Shown here: piece by piece, positions 40,363-49,266 of the stretch
How the letters are laid out: each line of letters opens with the position of its first letter
How positions within the stretch are numbered: the stretch's first letter is position 1
NCBI RefSeq assembly: GCF_001439815.1
Contig: NZ_JYLM01000001.1
Location: forward strand, 744,001-808,000
Direction: 5' to 3'
Length of the DNA stretch: 64,000 bases
Origin: Pseudomonas orientalis
Lineage (GTDB): Bacteria > Pseudomonadota > Gammaproteobacteria > Pseudomonadales > Pseudomonadaceae
The notes under the pieces: generated by a model
Told to the model about the DNA's origin: nothing
Seen by the model: the letters and a program-made list of their open reading frames with translations, nothing else
Database searches by the model: none
Position numbers and translations under genes: made by a program

Positions 40363-41190
40363 TCAGTCGCTTTGCGGCATTTCCCCGCGAGCCAGGCGTG
40401 CGTTGATATGGGCGATAACCTGCGGCAGATCGGTAATGGTGTCCACGAGATAATGCGGGCGCGAGCCTTCGAACAGCGCTTCGATACGCTGGCGCTCGCG
40501 GGCCAGTGTGGCGCTGTCCAGCGCCCGGAACTGCTCATAGGTCAGGCCCAGGGCATTGCCGGAGCAGGTCAGGGCCACCGTCCACATGCCCGCACGTCGG
40601 CCTTCGAGGATACCCGGCACGGTGTCGTCGACTTTCACGCACGCCGCCACATCGTCGATGCCCAGGGCGATCACGTTGGCCAGCGCCTGCGCCGGCCACG
40701 GGCGGCCGTTGGGCACTTCATCGGTGGCGACCACATGGTCGGCCACGTAACCGTGGGTGGCGGCCAGGGCGACCACCTTGTCCATCACCTGTTTGGGGTA
40801 GCCGGAGCAGGAGCCGATCTTGATGCCCTGGGCGCGCACGCCGGCGAGGGTGTCGAGGGCGCCGGGAATAAGTGCCGAGTGTTCGGCGATTTTCTCGATC
40901 TGCAGCGGCATGAAGCGTTGGTAGATGGCGCTCACGTCTTCGTCGGTCGGCGTGCGGCCGAAGGCCTTGCGATATCGCTCGGCGACCTGCGGCTGGTCGC
41001 AGAGGGTGCGAATGTGGTCCCACTTGCCCATGCCCATCGGGCCACGGGCTTCTTCGATGGACACCTGTACGCCGAACTCGGCGAAGGCCTCGACAAAAAT
41101 CTGCGTGGGGGCAAAGGAGCCGAAGTCGACCACGGTGCCGGCCCAGTCGAGGATGACGGCCTGGAGGGTGGTGGGGTTTTGATAGTTCAT
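40363..41190 (-). CDS. phnX: Phosphonoacetaldehyde hydrolase (phosphonatase)
   Basis: A 275-residue HAD-superfamily enzyme that cleaves phosphonoacetaldehyde to acetaldehyde and phosphate. The nucleophile is D15 in [12 protein letters not shown], and the lysine that forms the Schiff base is K56 in [12 protein letters not shown]. Motif III/IV acids are in [10 protein letters not shown]. Length is exact for PhnX. The ATG has AGGA upstream. It is 26 bases downstream of phnW, whose product makes its substrate. Confidence 0.97.
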   Translation of the reverse strand: MNYQNPTTLQAVILDWAGTVVDFGSFAPTQIFVEAFAEFGVQVSIEEARGPMGMGKWDHIRTLCDQPQVAERYRKAFGRTPTDEDVSAIYQRFMPLQIEKIAEHSALIPGALDTLAGVRAQGIKIGSCSGYPKQVMDKVVALAATHGYVADHVVATDEVPNGRPWPAQALANVIALGIDDVAACVKVDDTVPGILEGRRAGMWTVALTCSGNALGLTYEQFRALDSATLARERQRIEALFEGSRPHYLVDTITDLPQVIAHINARLARGEMPQSD

Positions 41191-41216
41191 GGTGCGGGTC
41201 CTGTGTAAGGGGGCAA

Positions 41217-42326
41217 TCAAATGTCCAGCACGCTCATTTCCTGCAGCGCCTCGGCGATGGCGTTGACCGCCGCCTGCATGCCTGTCGCGTCGACATGGCC
41301 GATGCAGCCCACGCGGAAGGTGTCCACCTGGGTCAATTTGCCCGGATAGAGGATGAAACCCTTGGCCTTGACCCGTTCGTAAAAGTCCTTGAACTGGTAG
41401 CGCGGGTCTTTCGGTGCGTGGAAGGTGACGATGATCGGTGCCTGGATCGCCGCCGGCAGGAAGCTGCGCAGGCGCAGTTCGGCCATGCCGTGCAGGAGCG
41501 TGCGGCAGTTATTGGCGTAGCGTTGATGGCGGGCGGGCAGGCCGCCTTCTTCGTGGTATTGCAGCAACGCTTCGTGCAGGGCGGCGACCACGTGGGTAGG
41601 CGGGGTGAAGCGCCACTGGCCGGTGCGGGCCATGTAGCCGTGCTGGTCGAACAGGTCCATCGCCAGGGAATGACAGTTGCCTGCGGCTGCGGCCAGCGCG
41701 GTCTTTTCAGCCAAGACAAAGCCCATGCCCGGCACGCCTTCCAGGCATTTGCCGGAGGCTGCGATCAATGCGTCGAAGGGCACTTGGCGCGCATCGATCG
41801 GCAGCGCGCCGAAGGAACTCATGGCGTCGATGATCAAGCGCTTGCCGTGGCGTTTGACCACCTCGGCGATCTGCGCCAGCGGATTGAGGATGCCGGTGCT
41901 GGTTTCGCAGTGGATCAGCGCGACATGGGTGATCGAGGCGTCGGCGTGCAGCAGGCGGTCCACCTCGGCGGCTGTGGTGGGTTGGTCTTCCGGGGTTTCG
42001 AAGGTGCTGTAAGCGCGGCCGAGCACGTCACAGATCTTCGCCAGGCGCTTGCCGTAGGCGCCGTTGATCAGCACCAGCACCTTGCCGTTACGCGGTACGA
42101 GGGTGCCGATGGCGGCTTCGACGGCAAAGGTGCCACTGCCTTGCAACGGCACGCAGTCGTGGCTGGCGGCGCCATGGATGATCGCCAGCAAGTGCTCGCA
42201 CACGCTGGCGGTAAGTTGGTTGAAACGCTCATCCCATGAGCCCCAGTCCACCATCATCGCCTGACGGGTACGCTCGGAAGTGGTCAACGGGCCTGGAGTC
42301 AGCAGGAGTGGCGCGGCAGGGGTCAT
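41217..42326 (-). CDS. phnW: 2-aminoethylphosphonate:pyruvate transaminase
   Basis: A 369-residue fold-type I PLP aminotransferase that moves the amino group of 2-aminoethylphosphonate to pyruvate, giving phosphonoacetaldehyde and alanine. [10 protein letters not shown] opens the protein; the PLP lysine is K193 in [12 protein letters not shown], with D167 in IIDAMSSFG holding the pyridine nitrogen. Start at [10 protein letters not shown] with GAGG upstream. The operon phnWX diverges from a LysR gene. Confidence 0.97.
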   Translation of the reverse strand: MTPAAPLLLTPGPLTTSERTRQAMMVDWGSWDERFNQLTASVCEHLLAIIHGAASHDCVPLQGSGTFAVEAAIGTLVPRNGKVLVLINGAYGKRLAKICDVLGRAYSTFETPEDQPTTAAEVDRLLHADASITHVALIHCETSTGILNPLAQIAEVVKRHGKRLIIDAMSSFGALPIDARQVPFDALIAASGKCLEGVPGMGFVLAEKTALAAAAGNCHSLAMDLFDQHGYMARTGQWRFTPPTHVVAALHEALLQYHEEGGLPARHQRYANNCRTLLHGMAELRLRSFLPAAIQAPIIVTFHAPKDPRYQFKDFYERVKAKGFILYPGKLTQVDTFRVGCIGHVDATGMQAAVNAIAEALQEMSVLDI

Positions 42327-42437
42327 CTCGGGTCCTCGCAAAACAACGGGTCGACTCTACGGCGCCTAAATTGCAGTTTGGCTTGTCATCAATCAAATTG
42401 TTTGTTGTTATGCGAGCTATCAGTGAGGCCGATAGAC

Positions 42438-43295
42438 ATGAACCTGTTCCAATTGCGCGCATTCGATGCGGTGGCCCGTGAGGGCAGTTTTACCCGGGCG
42501 GCGGCCCGGCTGTTCATCAGCCAGCCGGCGGTGACCGGGCACATCAAGGCCCTGGAAGAGCACTACCAGATCCCCTTGCTGCGCCGCACTGCGCGGCGGG
42601 TCGAGTTGACCGAGGAGGGCGCACGCCTGGCGGCCATCACCCGGGCGATCTTCGGCCTGGTGGACGAGGCGCAGGCCATGCTCGAAGCCAACCGCCAATT
42701 GCTCACCGGGCGCCTGGAAGTGGCGGCCGACGGCCCGCATCTGGTGATGCCTCTGATCGCCCGGCTGCGCGCCCTTTATCCGGGCGTCACGGTGAATCTG
42801 CGCCTGGGCAATGCCCAGGAAACCCTGGCGGCGTTGTTGTCCGAGCATGCGGACGTGGCGGTGCTGACCGAAGTGGAACCGCGCAATGGCCTGCACCTGC
42901 ATCCCTTGGACGAGTCGCGTATTTGCGCGCTGGTGCCGGCCGCGCATCCGTGGGCGACGCAGACCGAGGGCATTGCACTGGCAGCGTTGAACGAGGCGAT
43001 CATGGTGTTGCGCGAGCCCGGTTCCATCACCCGGCGTACCTTTGATGACGCGTGCCAGGCTGCCAATGTACGGCCCAGGGTGCTGCTGGAACTGGACAGC
43101 CGGGAGGCGGTGACCGAGGCCGTGGCGGCCGAGCTGGGAGTGGGAGTGGTGTCGTCGATCGAGGTCAGCCAGGACCCGCGAGTACGCGCTGTGCCGATCC
43201 GGGGCGACGGCCTGCTGAACCGGCATCTGCTCGGCTGCCTGGAGCGACGCCGGTCGCTGCGCTTGATCCAGGCGTTTTTCGAGTTGGCGCCTTGA
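42438..43295 (+). CDS. LysR-family regulator of the phnWX operon
   Basis: A 285-residue regulator. The N-terminal winged helix reads LRAFDAVAREGSFTRAAARLFISQPAVTGHIKALEEHY, followed by a linker helix and a periplasmic-binding-type effector domain. The ATG at 42438 is chosen because the protein then begins MNLFQLRAFDAV, the usual LysR start. It diverges from phnW over 111 bases that include the AT-rich CAATCAAATTGTTTGTTG, a plausible LysR site. Likely activates phnWX in response to 2-aminoethylphosphonate. Confidence 0.9.
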   Translation: MNLFQLRAFDAVAREGSFTRAAARLFISQPAVTGHIKALEEHYQIPLLRRTARRVELTEEGARLAAITRAIFGLVDEAQAMLEANRQLLTGRLEVAADGPHLVMPLIARLRALYPGVTVNLRLGNAQETLAALLSEHADVAVLTEVEPRNGLHLHPLDESRICALVPAAHPWATQTEGIALAALNEAIMVLREPGSITRRTFDDACQAANVRPRVLLELDSREAVTEAVAAELGVGVVSSIEVSQDPRVRAVPIRGDGLLNRHLLGCLERRRSLRLIQAFFELAP

Positions 43296-43394
43296 GGGTT
43301 TTTTGGTGGAACGATGCGTGGCTGCGCTATAAACTCTGCCCCCAAAGCGCCGGCCAGTAGACGTTTCGGCGCCATGGAAAGTAGAGAGTGAGTC

Positions 43395-44102
43395 ATGGGC
43401 GCACAGTGGAAAGTCAAACATAAAGAAGCGGCAGCCAATGCCAAGGGCAAGATCTTCGGCAAGCTGGTGAAGGAAATCACCATTGCCGCCCGCAACGGTG
43501 CGGACACCTCGACCAACGCTCACCTGCGTCTGGTGGTGGAGCAGGCCAAGAAGGCCTCGATGCCCAAGGAAACCCTGGACCGCGCGATCAAGAAGGGCGC
43601 CGGTCTGCTCGGTGAAACCGTGCAGTACCACCGCGTCACCTATGAAGGTTTCGCCCCGCATCAGGTGCCGTTGATCGTCGAGTGCGTCACCGACAACATC
43701 AACCGCACCGTGGCGGAAATCCGCGTGGCGTTCCGCAAGGGCCAACTGGGCGCTTCCGGCTCGGTGGCCTGGGATTTCAACCACGTCGGCCTGATCGAAG
43801 CGTCGCCGGACACCCCGGACGCAGATGCCGAAATGGCCGCCATCGAAGCCGGCGCCCAGGACTTTGAAGACGGCGAAGAAGCAGGCACTACCTTGTTCAT
43901 TACCGAAACCACCGACCTGGACGCCGTGCAGAAAGCCTTGCCGGAACAGGGTTTTACCGTGCTGTCGGCCAAGTTGGGCTACCTGTCGAAGAACCCGGTC
44001 AGTGGTTTGACCGATGAGCAGATGGCCGAAGTCGAGGCGTTCCTGGAAGGCCTGGACAACCATGATGATGTGCAGGATATGTTTGTCGGGCTGGCTGGCT
44101 GA
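43395..44102 (+). CDS. YebC/PmpR-family transcriptional regulator
   Basis: A 235-residue three-domain protein. The N-terminal [28 protein letters not shown] and the [12 protein letters not shown] segment are diagnostic. Two alpha/beta domains follow. In other bacteria the family acts as DNA-binding regulators or ribosome-associated factors that relieve stalling at proline runs. A GAGAGTGAGTC stretch precedes the ATG. This is probably a paralogue of the yebC next to ruvC, since no ruv genes are nearby. Confidence 0.92.
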   Translation: MGAQWKVKHKEAAANAKGKIFGKLVKEITIAARNGADTSTNAHLRLVVEQAKKASMPKETLDRAIKKGAGLLGETVQYHRVTYEGFAPHQVPLIVECVTDNINRTVAEIRVAFRKGQLGASGSVAWDFNHVGLIEASPDTPDADAEMAAIEAGAQDFEDGEEAGTTLFITETTDLDAVQKALPEQGFTVLSAKLGYLSKNPVSGLTDEQMAEVEAFLEGLDNHDDVQDMFVGLAG

Positions 44103-44127
44103 TTCTATCTGGATGCATGCAGTCAAA

Positions 44128-44152
44128 ATGTGGGAGGGGGCTTGCCCCCGAT
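44128..44152 (+). repeat. Single REP unit
   Basis: ATGTGGGAGGGGGCTTGCCC continuing to CCGAT, without the inverted partner found in the other five copies. Confidence 0.85.
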
Positions 44153-44194
44153 GGCGGCCTCAGGGCCAGCCAATATCTTGGATCAGACCGAGTA

Positions 44195-44380
44195 CATATC
44201 CATTATTTAGGTAACGGCCACTTAGGGTTCCGCCCTGACGGCGGCTCACTTTTGAAAAGCGCAAAAGTAAGCAAAACGCTCTTGCCCCACCACTCGGCAC
44301 CTAAGATCAAGAGCCAGATCAAGAGCGGCTCGCTGCGCATCGTGGTTAGCGTTGGGCGTTGTGTAGATACCCATGGCACA
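44195..44380. repeat. Probable dispersed intergenic repeat
   Basis: This stretch (GGTAACGGCCACTTAGGGTT at its start, then TTTTGAAAAGCGCAAAAGTAAG and CTTGCCCCACCACTCGGCAC) resembles a sequence I recall from many intergenic sites in pseudomonads. It has no convincing gene in either strand. The call is from memory and not proven here, since it occurs once in the window. Confidence 0.4.
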
Positions 44381-44387
44381 CCGCCCC

Positions 44388-44489
44388 TTGTAGGAGCGAG
44401 CTTGCTCGCGAAAAACCTCAATGATAACGCGTGCTTCCTGAATGAACGCGGTGCCTGGGAGTTTTTCGCGAGCAAGCTCGCTCCTACAG
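44388..44489. repeat. Second-family palindromic repeat, intact copy
   Basis: TTGTAGGAGCGAGCTTGCTC through to its inverted end GCGAGCAAGCTCGCTCCTAC. The inner 45 bases (GATAACGCGTGCTTCCTGAA) are nearly the same as in the damaged copy at 39497, so whole elements, not just arms, were copied. Confidence 0.88.
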
Positions 44490-44518
44490 GCACCCCTCCC
44501 ACATTTGCTCCAGTGGTG

Positions 44519-45823
44519 TCAGAGCGCGCTCAGCAAGACTTCGATCTCTTCGAAGCTTGGTCGTGCCAGCACTTGCGGCTGACAGCAGCTGATTTGCAGT
44601 TCAGCCAGCTCATCTGCGACTGCCCCCTCGACTCGCTCCAGCAACTCCCCCAGCAGCACACCGAACGCGCGCACTTCAATGCGCTGCAGCGCCCTGGTTT
44701 CCAAGGTGTCCGCCGTTGAATGGAATGATGCCGCGCCAAAATCCCCCAGCAAACAATCACCCGTCGCATTCCACAAAATATTGTGGCCGTACAGGTCGCC
44801 GTGGGTAATGCCGTGCCGATGCAGGTGCGCGGCGACCGAGGCGATACCGCGTGCCATGCGCAGTACCACGTCCAGGCTGAAACGGGTGTCGGGTGCGTAG
44901 ATGTCCCGCGTGCAGGACGCCAGGCTCGGCAACGCCGCGAGATTGCGGTAACTCGGGTCGATCAGGTCCATCACCAGTGCAGCCTGGTCATCGGGGTGAT
45001 CGCTGACGCGGCCTTCGACCTTGATCAGGTTGGGGTGCAGCCCGGCGGCAATGCAGGCTTGCATTTCATGCAGCGGTGAACCGTCGCTGGTGATGGCGCC
45101 TTTGTACAGCTTGACCGCGACCGGCAATGCCTGGGGTTTCCATAGCGCCTTGCGAATGATCCCCGAGGCGCCTTCGCCCAGCACTTCGCCCAGTTGCAGG
45201 TCGGTCCAGGGAATGTCCGGCGTCGCATCAGCCGTCACCGCCACGGCCATTTCCACCGGATTGCCGGCATACGCCAGCCATGTCAGGCTCGGCAGGGCCA
45301 GCAGCCACTGCGGCAAGTGGGTGAGGCGGTTGGATGCGATGCGGATCAACTCAAGGTTTTCGCACTGGGCCAGGCTAGGCGGCAGATGGGTCAGTTGGTT
45401 GCCGGCCAGCATCAGCTTTTGCAGCAGCGGGCGCTGGCCCAGTTCGTCGGGCAATTGGCTGATGCAGTTGTCGGTGAGAATCAGCCAACGCAATTGGGGC
45501 GGCAGAGCGGCCGCCGGCACCTGGTGGATGCGGTTGGCCTTGAAGCCGATCATGCTCAGCTGGGCGCAGCGACCCAGGCATTCGGGCAGTTCGGTGAAGG
45601 CGTTGTCCGAGCAGAACAGCACGCGCAGGTGCCGCAGGCGGTGCAGGTCGTCCGGCAGGCTGCTCAAGGCGTTGCCCGTGAGGTTGAGGATTTCCAGCGA
45701 GTCGGCCAGTTCGAAGATTTCCCGGGGGAATTCGGTCAGCCCGCAGGCCAGATCCAGGCGGGTTGCGCCGGCCAATTGGCCGGCCTTGAGTTGGGCGAGG
45801 GTATTGATCAACGGCGCGGTCAC
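44519..45823 (-). CDS. Leucine-rich-repeat protein kinase
   Basis: A 434-residue protein with seven or so leucine-rich repeats (about 20-190; for example LEILNLTGNALSSLPDDL) joined to a protein-kinase domain. Kinase motifs are intact: glycine loop GEGASG (216-221), lysine K238 in PVAVKLYKG, HGDLYGHNI (341-349, HGD for HRD) and DFG (361-363). I place the start at the GTG at 45823; no clear ribosome site is seen, so it may be coupled to the upstream gene. It follows the AFG1-like ATPase gene by overlap of reading frames. Substrate and role are unknown. Confidence 0.82.
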   Translation of the reverse strand: MTAPLINTLAQLKAGQLAGATRLDLACGLTEFPREIFELADSLEILNLTGNALSSLPDDLHRLRHLRVLFCSDNAFTELPECLGRCAQLSMIGFKANRIHQVPAAALPPQLRWLILTDNCISQLPDELGQRPLLQKLMLAGNQLTHLPPSLAQCENLELIRIASNRLTHLPQWLLALPSLTWLAYAGNPVEMAVAVTADATPDIPWTDLQLGEVLGEGASGIIRKALWKPQALPVAVKLYKGAITSDGSPLHEMQACIAAGLHPNLIKVEGRVSDHPDDQAALVMDLIDPSYRNLAALPSLASCTRDIYAPDTRFSLDVVLRMARGIASVAAHLHRHGITHGDLYGHNILWNATGDCLLGDFGAASFHSTADTLETRALQRIEVRAFGVLLGELLERVEGAVADELAELQISCCQPQVLARPSFEEIEVLLSAL

Positions 45824-45848
45824 TCGGCAAGGAGACGTGAAAAGGCGC

Positions 45849-46943
45849 TCATGATACCGGGTCGCGCGCCGCTTGCGTGGCGCAGGGACGTAATTGCCCC
45901 AGGCGGCTGGCGGTCCGCGCAAGGTCGATGGCCTTGCCGCCCAACGCGTGCTCCAGAGGCTGCGCGCCGATCAGGATCAGCTGTTTGTCGCGGTCGTAAA
46001 GCACGTCCACCAAGTTGATAAAACGTTGCTGCACGGCAATCGGGCAGTCGGCGAGGTGGGGCAGGCCGTCGATGGTCCAGTGATCGAAGTCCTGGCACAG
46101 CAACAGATAATCCATCACGGCGGTGAGCTGTTCGCACAGGTCGTTGAAGGTGAAGGCGATGCTGCGCGCTTCACGGCGACGGCACTGCAACTGCCGGTTG
46201 CCGACGGTCAAGGGCAACGCCGGGCAATCCGCGGCAGGCAGCCCGAACGCCTCACGTTGCGCCACGCTGCCTGGCCAGATGTACCTGCCCGTGCTGAAGC
46301 GCTGCTCGGCATGGGCCTGGGGCAGGCGGCGAAAGTCCTCGGGGGCGCTGACTTCCAGCACGTCCATGCGCGCCGCGATCAGGTCGATCACCGGCTTGAA
46401 GCGCTGGTGGTACAACGGGTTGGGCAGCAGGCCCTCGGGCGCATAGTTGGACGTCACCAGCACCAGCACACCGCGCTGGAACAAGGCCTTGAACAAACGG
46501 CTGATGAGCATCGCATCGCCGATATCGTGCACATGGAATTCGTCGAAACACAGTACGCGGCAGCCCGCCAGCCGTTCGTCCAGGGCCACGGCCAGCGCAT
46601 CGTCCTGCGCGCGGTGCTGGAACATGCCCTTGTGCAGGTCGGCGAAAAAATCGTGAAAGTGCACGCGCTGCTTCTCGGCAATCGGCAGCGCCTGGAAAAA
46701 ACCATCGAGCAGCCAGCTTTTGCCGCGTCCGACCGGGCCGTGCAGGTACAGGCTGCGCGCGGGTCGGCCGCCGAGCAGATGCCCGGTCTCGCGCGCCAGG
46801 GCGGTGATAGCGTGGGTCTGGCCGGCACTCAGGGTGTAGCCCTGCTGCTCGGCCTTGTGCTTGAAAAATGCACTGATGGGCGAGGCGCCCGCATGTCGGG
46901 GTGCATTGCCCAGCAGGCGCCGGATCAGGGAAAGCACGGTCAA
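45849..46943 (-). CDS. AFG1/ZapE-like ATPase
   Basis: A 364-residue P-loop ATPase. Walker A is GPVGRGKS (69-76), Walker B LCFDEFHVHD (131-140) and the sensor region VLVLVTSNYAPEGLLPNPLYHQRF, all diagnostic for the AFG1/ZapE family. The family acts at the cell-division ring or in quality control of membrane proteins. Pseudomonas usually also has a canonical ZapE near rplM/cytochrome bc1, so this is likely a second, diverged copy. TTG start with GAGAG upstream. The stop overlaps a ten-codon frame leading to the LRR-kinase gene. Confidence 0.85.
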   Translation of the reverse strand: MTVLSLIRRLLGNAPRHAGASPISAFFKHKAEQQGYTLSAGQTHAITALARETGHLLGGRPARSLYLHGPVGRGKSWLLDGFFQALPIAEKQRVHFHDFFADLHKGMFQHRAQDDALAVALDERLAGCRVLCFDEFHVHDIGDAMLISRLFKALFQRGVLVLVTSNYAPEGLLPNPLYHQRFKPVIDLIAARMDVLEVSAPEDFRRLPQAHAEQRFSTGRYIWPGSVAQREAFGLPAADCPALPLTVGNRQLQCRRREARSIAFTFNDLCEQLTAVMDYLLLCQDFDHWTIDGLPHLADCPIAVQQRFINLVDVLYDRDKQLILIGAQPLEHALGGKAIDLARTASRLGQLRPCATQAARDPVS

Positions 46944-47089
46944 AAGGCACGTCTCTCTTGTTTCGGTGGTGGCTCACTTTAGGCCGCTTGCCACGATTTG
47001 ACCAATAGCCAGGCTGCATCCAGCCGCTCGAAACAGCCAGGCGCGGAGGTATTCCTGACCAGACTGGCAGATTCCCCGCAAGTGACTAC

Positions 47090-47120
47090 CCTTATACGCA
47101 GGAGTCACCCCTGTATAAGG
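47090..47120 (+). promoter_or_regulatory. Inverted repeat covering the first pilin ribosome site
   Basis: CCTTATAC, 15 bases, GTATAAGG: perfect 8-base arms. The second arm contains the AAGGA that serves as ribosome site for the GTG at 47131, so the hairpin could hide it. It could equally be a DNA operator. Confidence 0.5.
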
Positions 47121-47130
47121 ATTTGGGGCA

Positions 47131-47658
47131 GTGAAGGGACGAACAGTACTGGCAGTCATGGGCACGATGCTCTGCAACACGGTTTTCGCAGCACAGGTTC
47201 AAGTGGTGGTGCGCATCGACGTGCAGCGCGGTTGCCAGTTGGTGGGTACCACGCGCACTGCGGGCATTGAGCAGCTTGGCGTGCTGGATTTCGGCAGCGG
47301 CCCGCGTCTGGATGACCCGGCCGGGCCCTTGAGTGCGGCGCTGATCAGCCAGCGCCAGCCTCGCCTGGAATGCAATCCCGATACACCCTACCAAGTGCGC
47401 GTTGATGGCGGCCTGCATGGCGGCGTCGGCGAAGTGCGCTATCTGGCCAATGACGCGCCTGCGAGCAAACCCATCCCCTATCGCATTTATGCCGACGCCG
47501 CGCGGTTGATCCCGTTGCCGGTGAATGTGCCGGTCAGCGGTCGCGTGCCGGACAGCGGCTCGGTCGACCTGCCGCTGTTCGGCCGTATCGAACCGCTCAA
47601 GGACATCCCCGCCGTCGGCCGTTATTCCGACCTGCTCAAGGTCACGGTCACATGGTAA
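47131..47658 (+). CDS. Csu-type fimbrial pilin, spore-coat-U domain (1)
   Basis: A 175-residue secreted protein: signal peptide ending VFAAQ, then the spore-coat-U/SCPU domain with cysteines in RGCQLVG and LECNPDTP and the closing strand YSDLLKVTVTW. This final strand is the donor type used in chaperone-usher assembly. GTG start. First gene of the archaic (sigma) chaperone-usher operon that corresponds to csuA/B-A-B-C-D-E of Acinetobacter. Probably a structural or minor pilin. Confidence 0.88.
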   Translation: MKGRTVLAVMGTMLCNTVFAAQVQVVVRIDVQRGCQLVGTTRTAGIEQLGVLDFGSGPRLDDPAGPLSAALISQRQPRLECNPDTPYQVRVDGGLHGGVGEVRYLANDAPASKPIPYRIYADAARLIPLPVNVPVSGRVPDSGSVDLPLFGRIEPLKDIPAVGRYSDLLKVTVTW

Positions 47659-48188
47659 TCCGCTGTCTGGCCGTAACGGCTCTGCTGTTGCTGGCCGAAG
47701 ATTCGCAAGCGGCTGCCGCCAGCGGGCAGATCCAGGCGCGGTTGGTGATCACTGCCAGTTGCGAGGTCAACATGAGCGTCGAAACGGCACCCGTGACGCC
47801 CGAAGGCGGTACCGCGATGCTGGATTTCGGCAGCCAGGGACCGACCTGGAACGACACCTTGGGCGCGGCCGTTTCCGCAGGCGACAAAACCCCGTTGTCG
47901 GTGTCCTGCAGCCCCTCTGTGGCCAGCAGTTTCACCGTGACCATCGACGGTGGCACCCATGGCGACGGCATCACGCGGCGCCTGAGCAATGGTAGCCAGT
48001 CCATTCCCTATCAGCTGTGGGCAGACCCTCTGGGTCGCAGCGCCTACAGCATCGGCGAGCAACGAAATTTCGCCATGACCCACGACGCCCAGGTACCGAT
48101 CCCGGTATTCGGCTCCGTGGTGGCGAATACCAGGGCCTTACCGGCCGGCATCTATACAGACACCCTGACGGTGACTCTGGATTGGTAA
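47652..48188 (+). CDS. Csu-type fimbrial pilin, spore-coat-U domain (2)
   Basis: A 178-residue paralogue of the previous pilin. Signal peptide ends EDSQAAAASG; the SCPU domain has cysteines in ASCEVNM and VSCSPSV and ends IYTDTLTVTLDW. It overlaps the previous gene by seven bases (ATGGTAA), so translation is coupled. The rounding GGTHGDG motif is shared with the other subunits. Confidence 0.88.
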   Translation: MVIRCLAVTALLLLAEDSQAAAASGQIQARLVITASCEVNMSVETAPVTPEGGTAMLDFGSQGPTWNDTLGAAVSAGDKTPLSVSCSPSVASSFTVTIDGGTHGDGITRRLSNGSQSIPYQLWADPLGRSAYSIGEQRNFAMTHDAQVPIPVFGSVVANTRALPAGIYTDTLTVTLDW

Positions 48189-48206
48189 ACCATGAGGATG
48201 GATATC

Positions 48207-48749
48207 ATGCATGTACGCGTATCTCGATTAGGCGCTTGCGCCCTGGGCCTGGCGATGGCCTCGAGCCTCAACGCGGCGACCACCGTGACCGGGCAGATCA
48301 GTTCCAGCCTGACCTTGATTGCAAGCTGCCAGGTCAACGGCTCCGGTGCGGCGACCGGGTTGAACTTCGGTAGCCTCAATTTCGGTACCACCAATAGCTT
48401 GTTTACCAACGCCGACGCCCAGTTGCTGGGCGGGACCGGCACCGGCGGCGCGTTGTCGATCCTGTGTTCGGCCGGCACCACACCCGCTGTCAAAGTGCGC
48501 GCCGGAGCCCATGACGGCGCCTCGCCGGGGGGTACGCGCGCACTGGCCGACGGCGCGGGCAATTTCGTGCCCTATGACTTTTACACCGACAGCGGTTTTT
48601 CTTCGCTGTTGGCGGTCGATGGCGTGATTACCCTCGCCGCAAGTACCGGTGTGGCGCAAACCGTGGGCCTGTATGGACGTGCGGTGGGCAAGCCGGGCCT
48701 GCCGGCAGGCGTCTACACCGACACCGTGGCCGTGGAACTGACGTTCTGA
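48207..48749 (+). CDS. Csu-type fimbrial pilin, spore-coat-U domain (3)
   Basis: A 180-residue pilin. I chose the ATG at 48207 because GAGGATGG precedes it and it begins the signal peptide MHVRVSRLGACALGLAMASS; an upstream ATG at 48192 adds five residues. SCPU domain with IASCQVNGSG and ILCSAGTTP cysteines and the closing VYTDTVAVELTF. Domain shape is the closest of the four to CsuA/B, the major shaft subunit, but this is not proven. Confidence 0.87.
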   Translation: MHVRVSRLGACALGLAMASSLNAATTVTGQISSSLTLIASCQVNGSGAATGLNFGSLNFGTTNSLFTNADAQLLGGTGTGGALSILCSAGTTPAVKVRAGAHDGASPGGTRALADGAGNFVPYDFYTDSGFSSLLAVDGVITLAASTGVAQTVGLYGRAVGKPGLPAGVYTDTVAVELTF

Positions 48750-48751
48750 CG

Positions 48752-49240
48752 ATGTGGCTCAGAGTGTGGCTGGCCTGTGGGCTGGCGTTGCCGCTGCCGT
48801 TGTCGGCGGTGACCAGCCAGAGCTTGCAGGTCAGCGCGACCGTCACGCCGGGCTGCCTGATCATGGGCGGGGGCAGCAACTACGGCGCGCTGACCTATGG
48901 CAGCTTTCCGGCCCTGGCCACCGGCACGGTAACCGCCGCCCTTACCGGCGGCGTGGCCTTGCAATGCACGCCGGGCGTGGCGCTGAGCATGAGCGTCGAC
49001 GGCGGCTTGCACAGTGGCACCGGGCGCAATTTGCAGCTCAACAGCGGCAGCGCGCGGGTGCCTTACCAGTTGTTTCGTGATGCGTCGTTCAGCCAGAGCC
49101 TGGGAGTCAACCAGAGCGTCAGCGTGAGCTATAGCGATGCAAACACCATCAGCCTGCCGATCTACGGGCGGGTGATATTACCGGGCAATCAGCCTGGGGG
49201 GACGTACAGCGACACGTTGCAGGTGCAGCTGTCGTGGTAG
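48752..49240 (+). CDS. Csu-type fimbrial pilin, spore-coat-U domain (4)
   Basis: A 162-residue pilin. Short signal peptide (to about residue 19, PLSAVTSQ), cysteines in VTPGCLIMG and LQCTPGVA, closing strand TYSDTLQVQLSW. Two bases after the previous stop. Likely a minor subunit. Confidence 0.87.
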   Translation: MWLRVWLACGLALPLPLSAVTSQSLQVSATVTPGCLIMGGGSNYGALTYGSFPALATGTVTAALTGGVALQCTPGVALSMSVDGGLHSGTGRNLQLNSGSARVPYQLFRDASFSQSLGVNQSVSVSYSDANTISLPIYGRVILPGNQPGGTYSDTLQVQLSW

Positions 49241-49266
49241 GGCTATTGGTCATGAGGAGTGGGTTT

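Noticed and set aside
42338..42420. A terminator between phnW and the LysR gene
   Set aside because: The genes diverge, and the AT-rich part has no GC stem; it is a promoter region.
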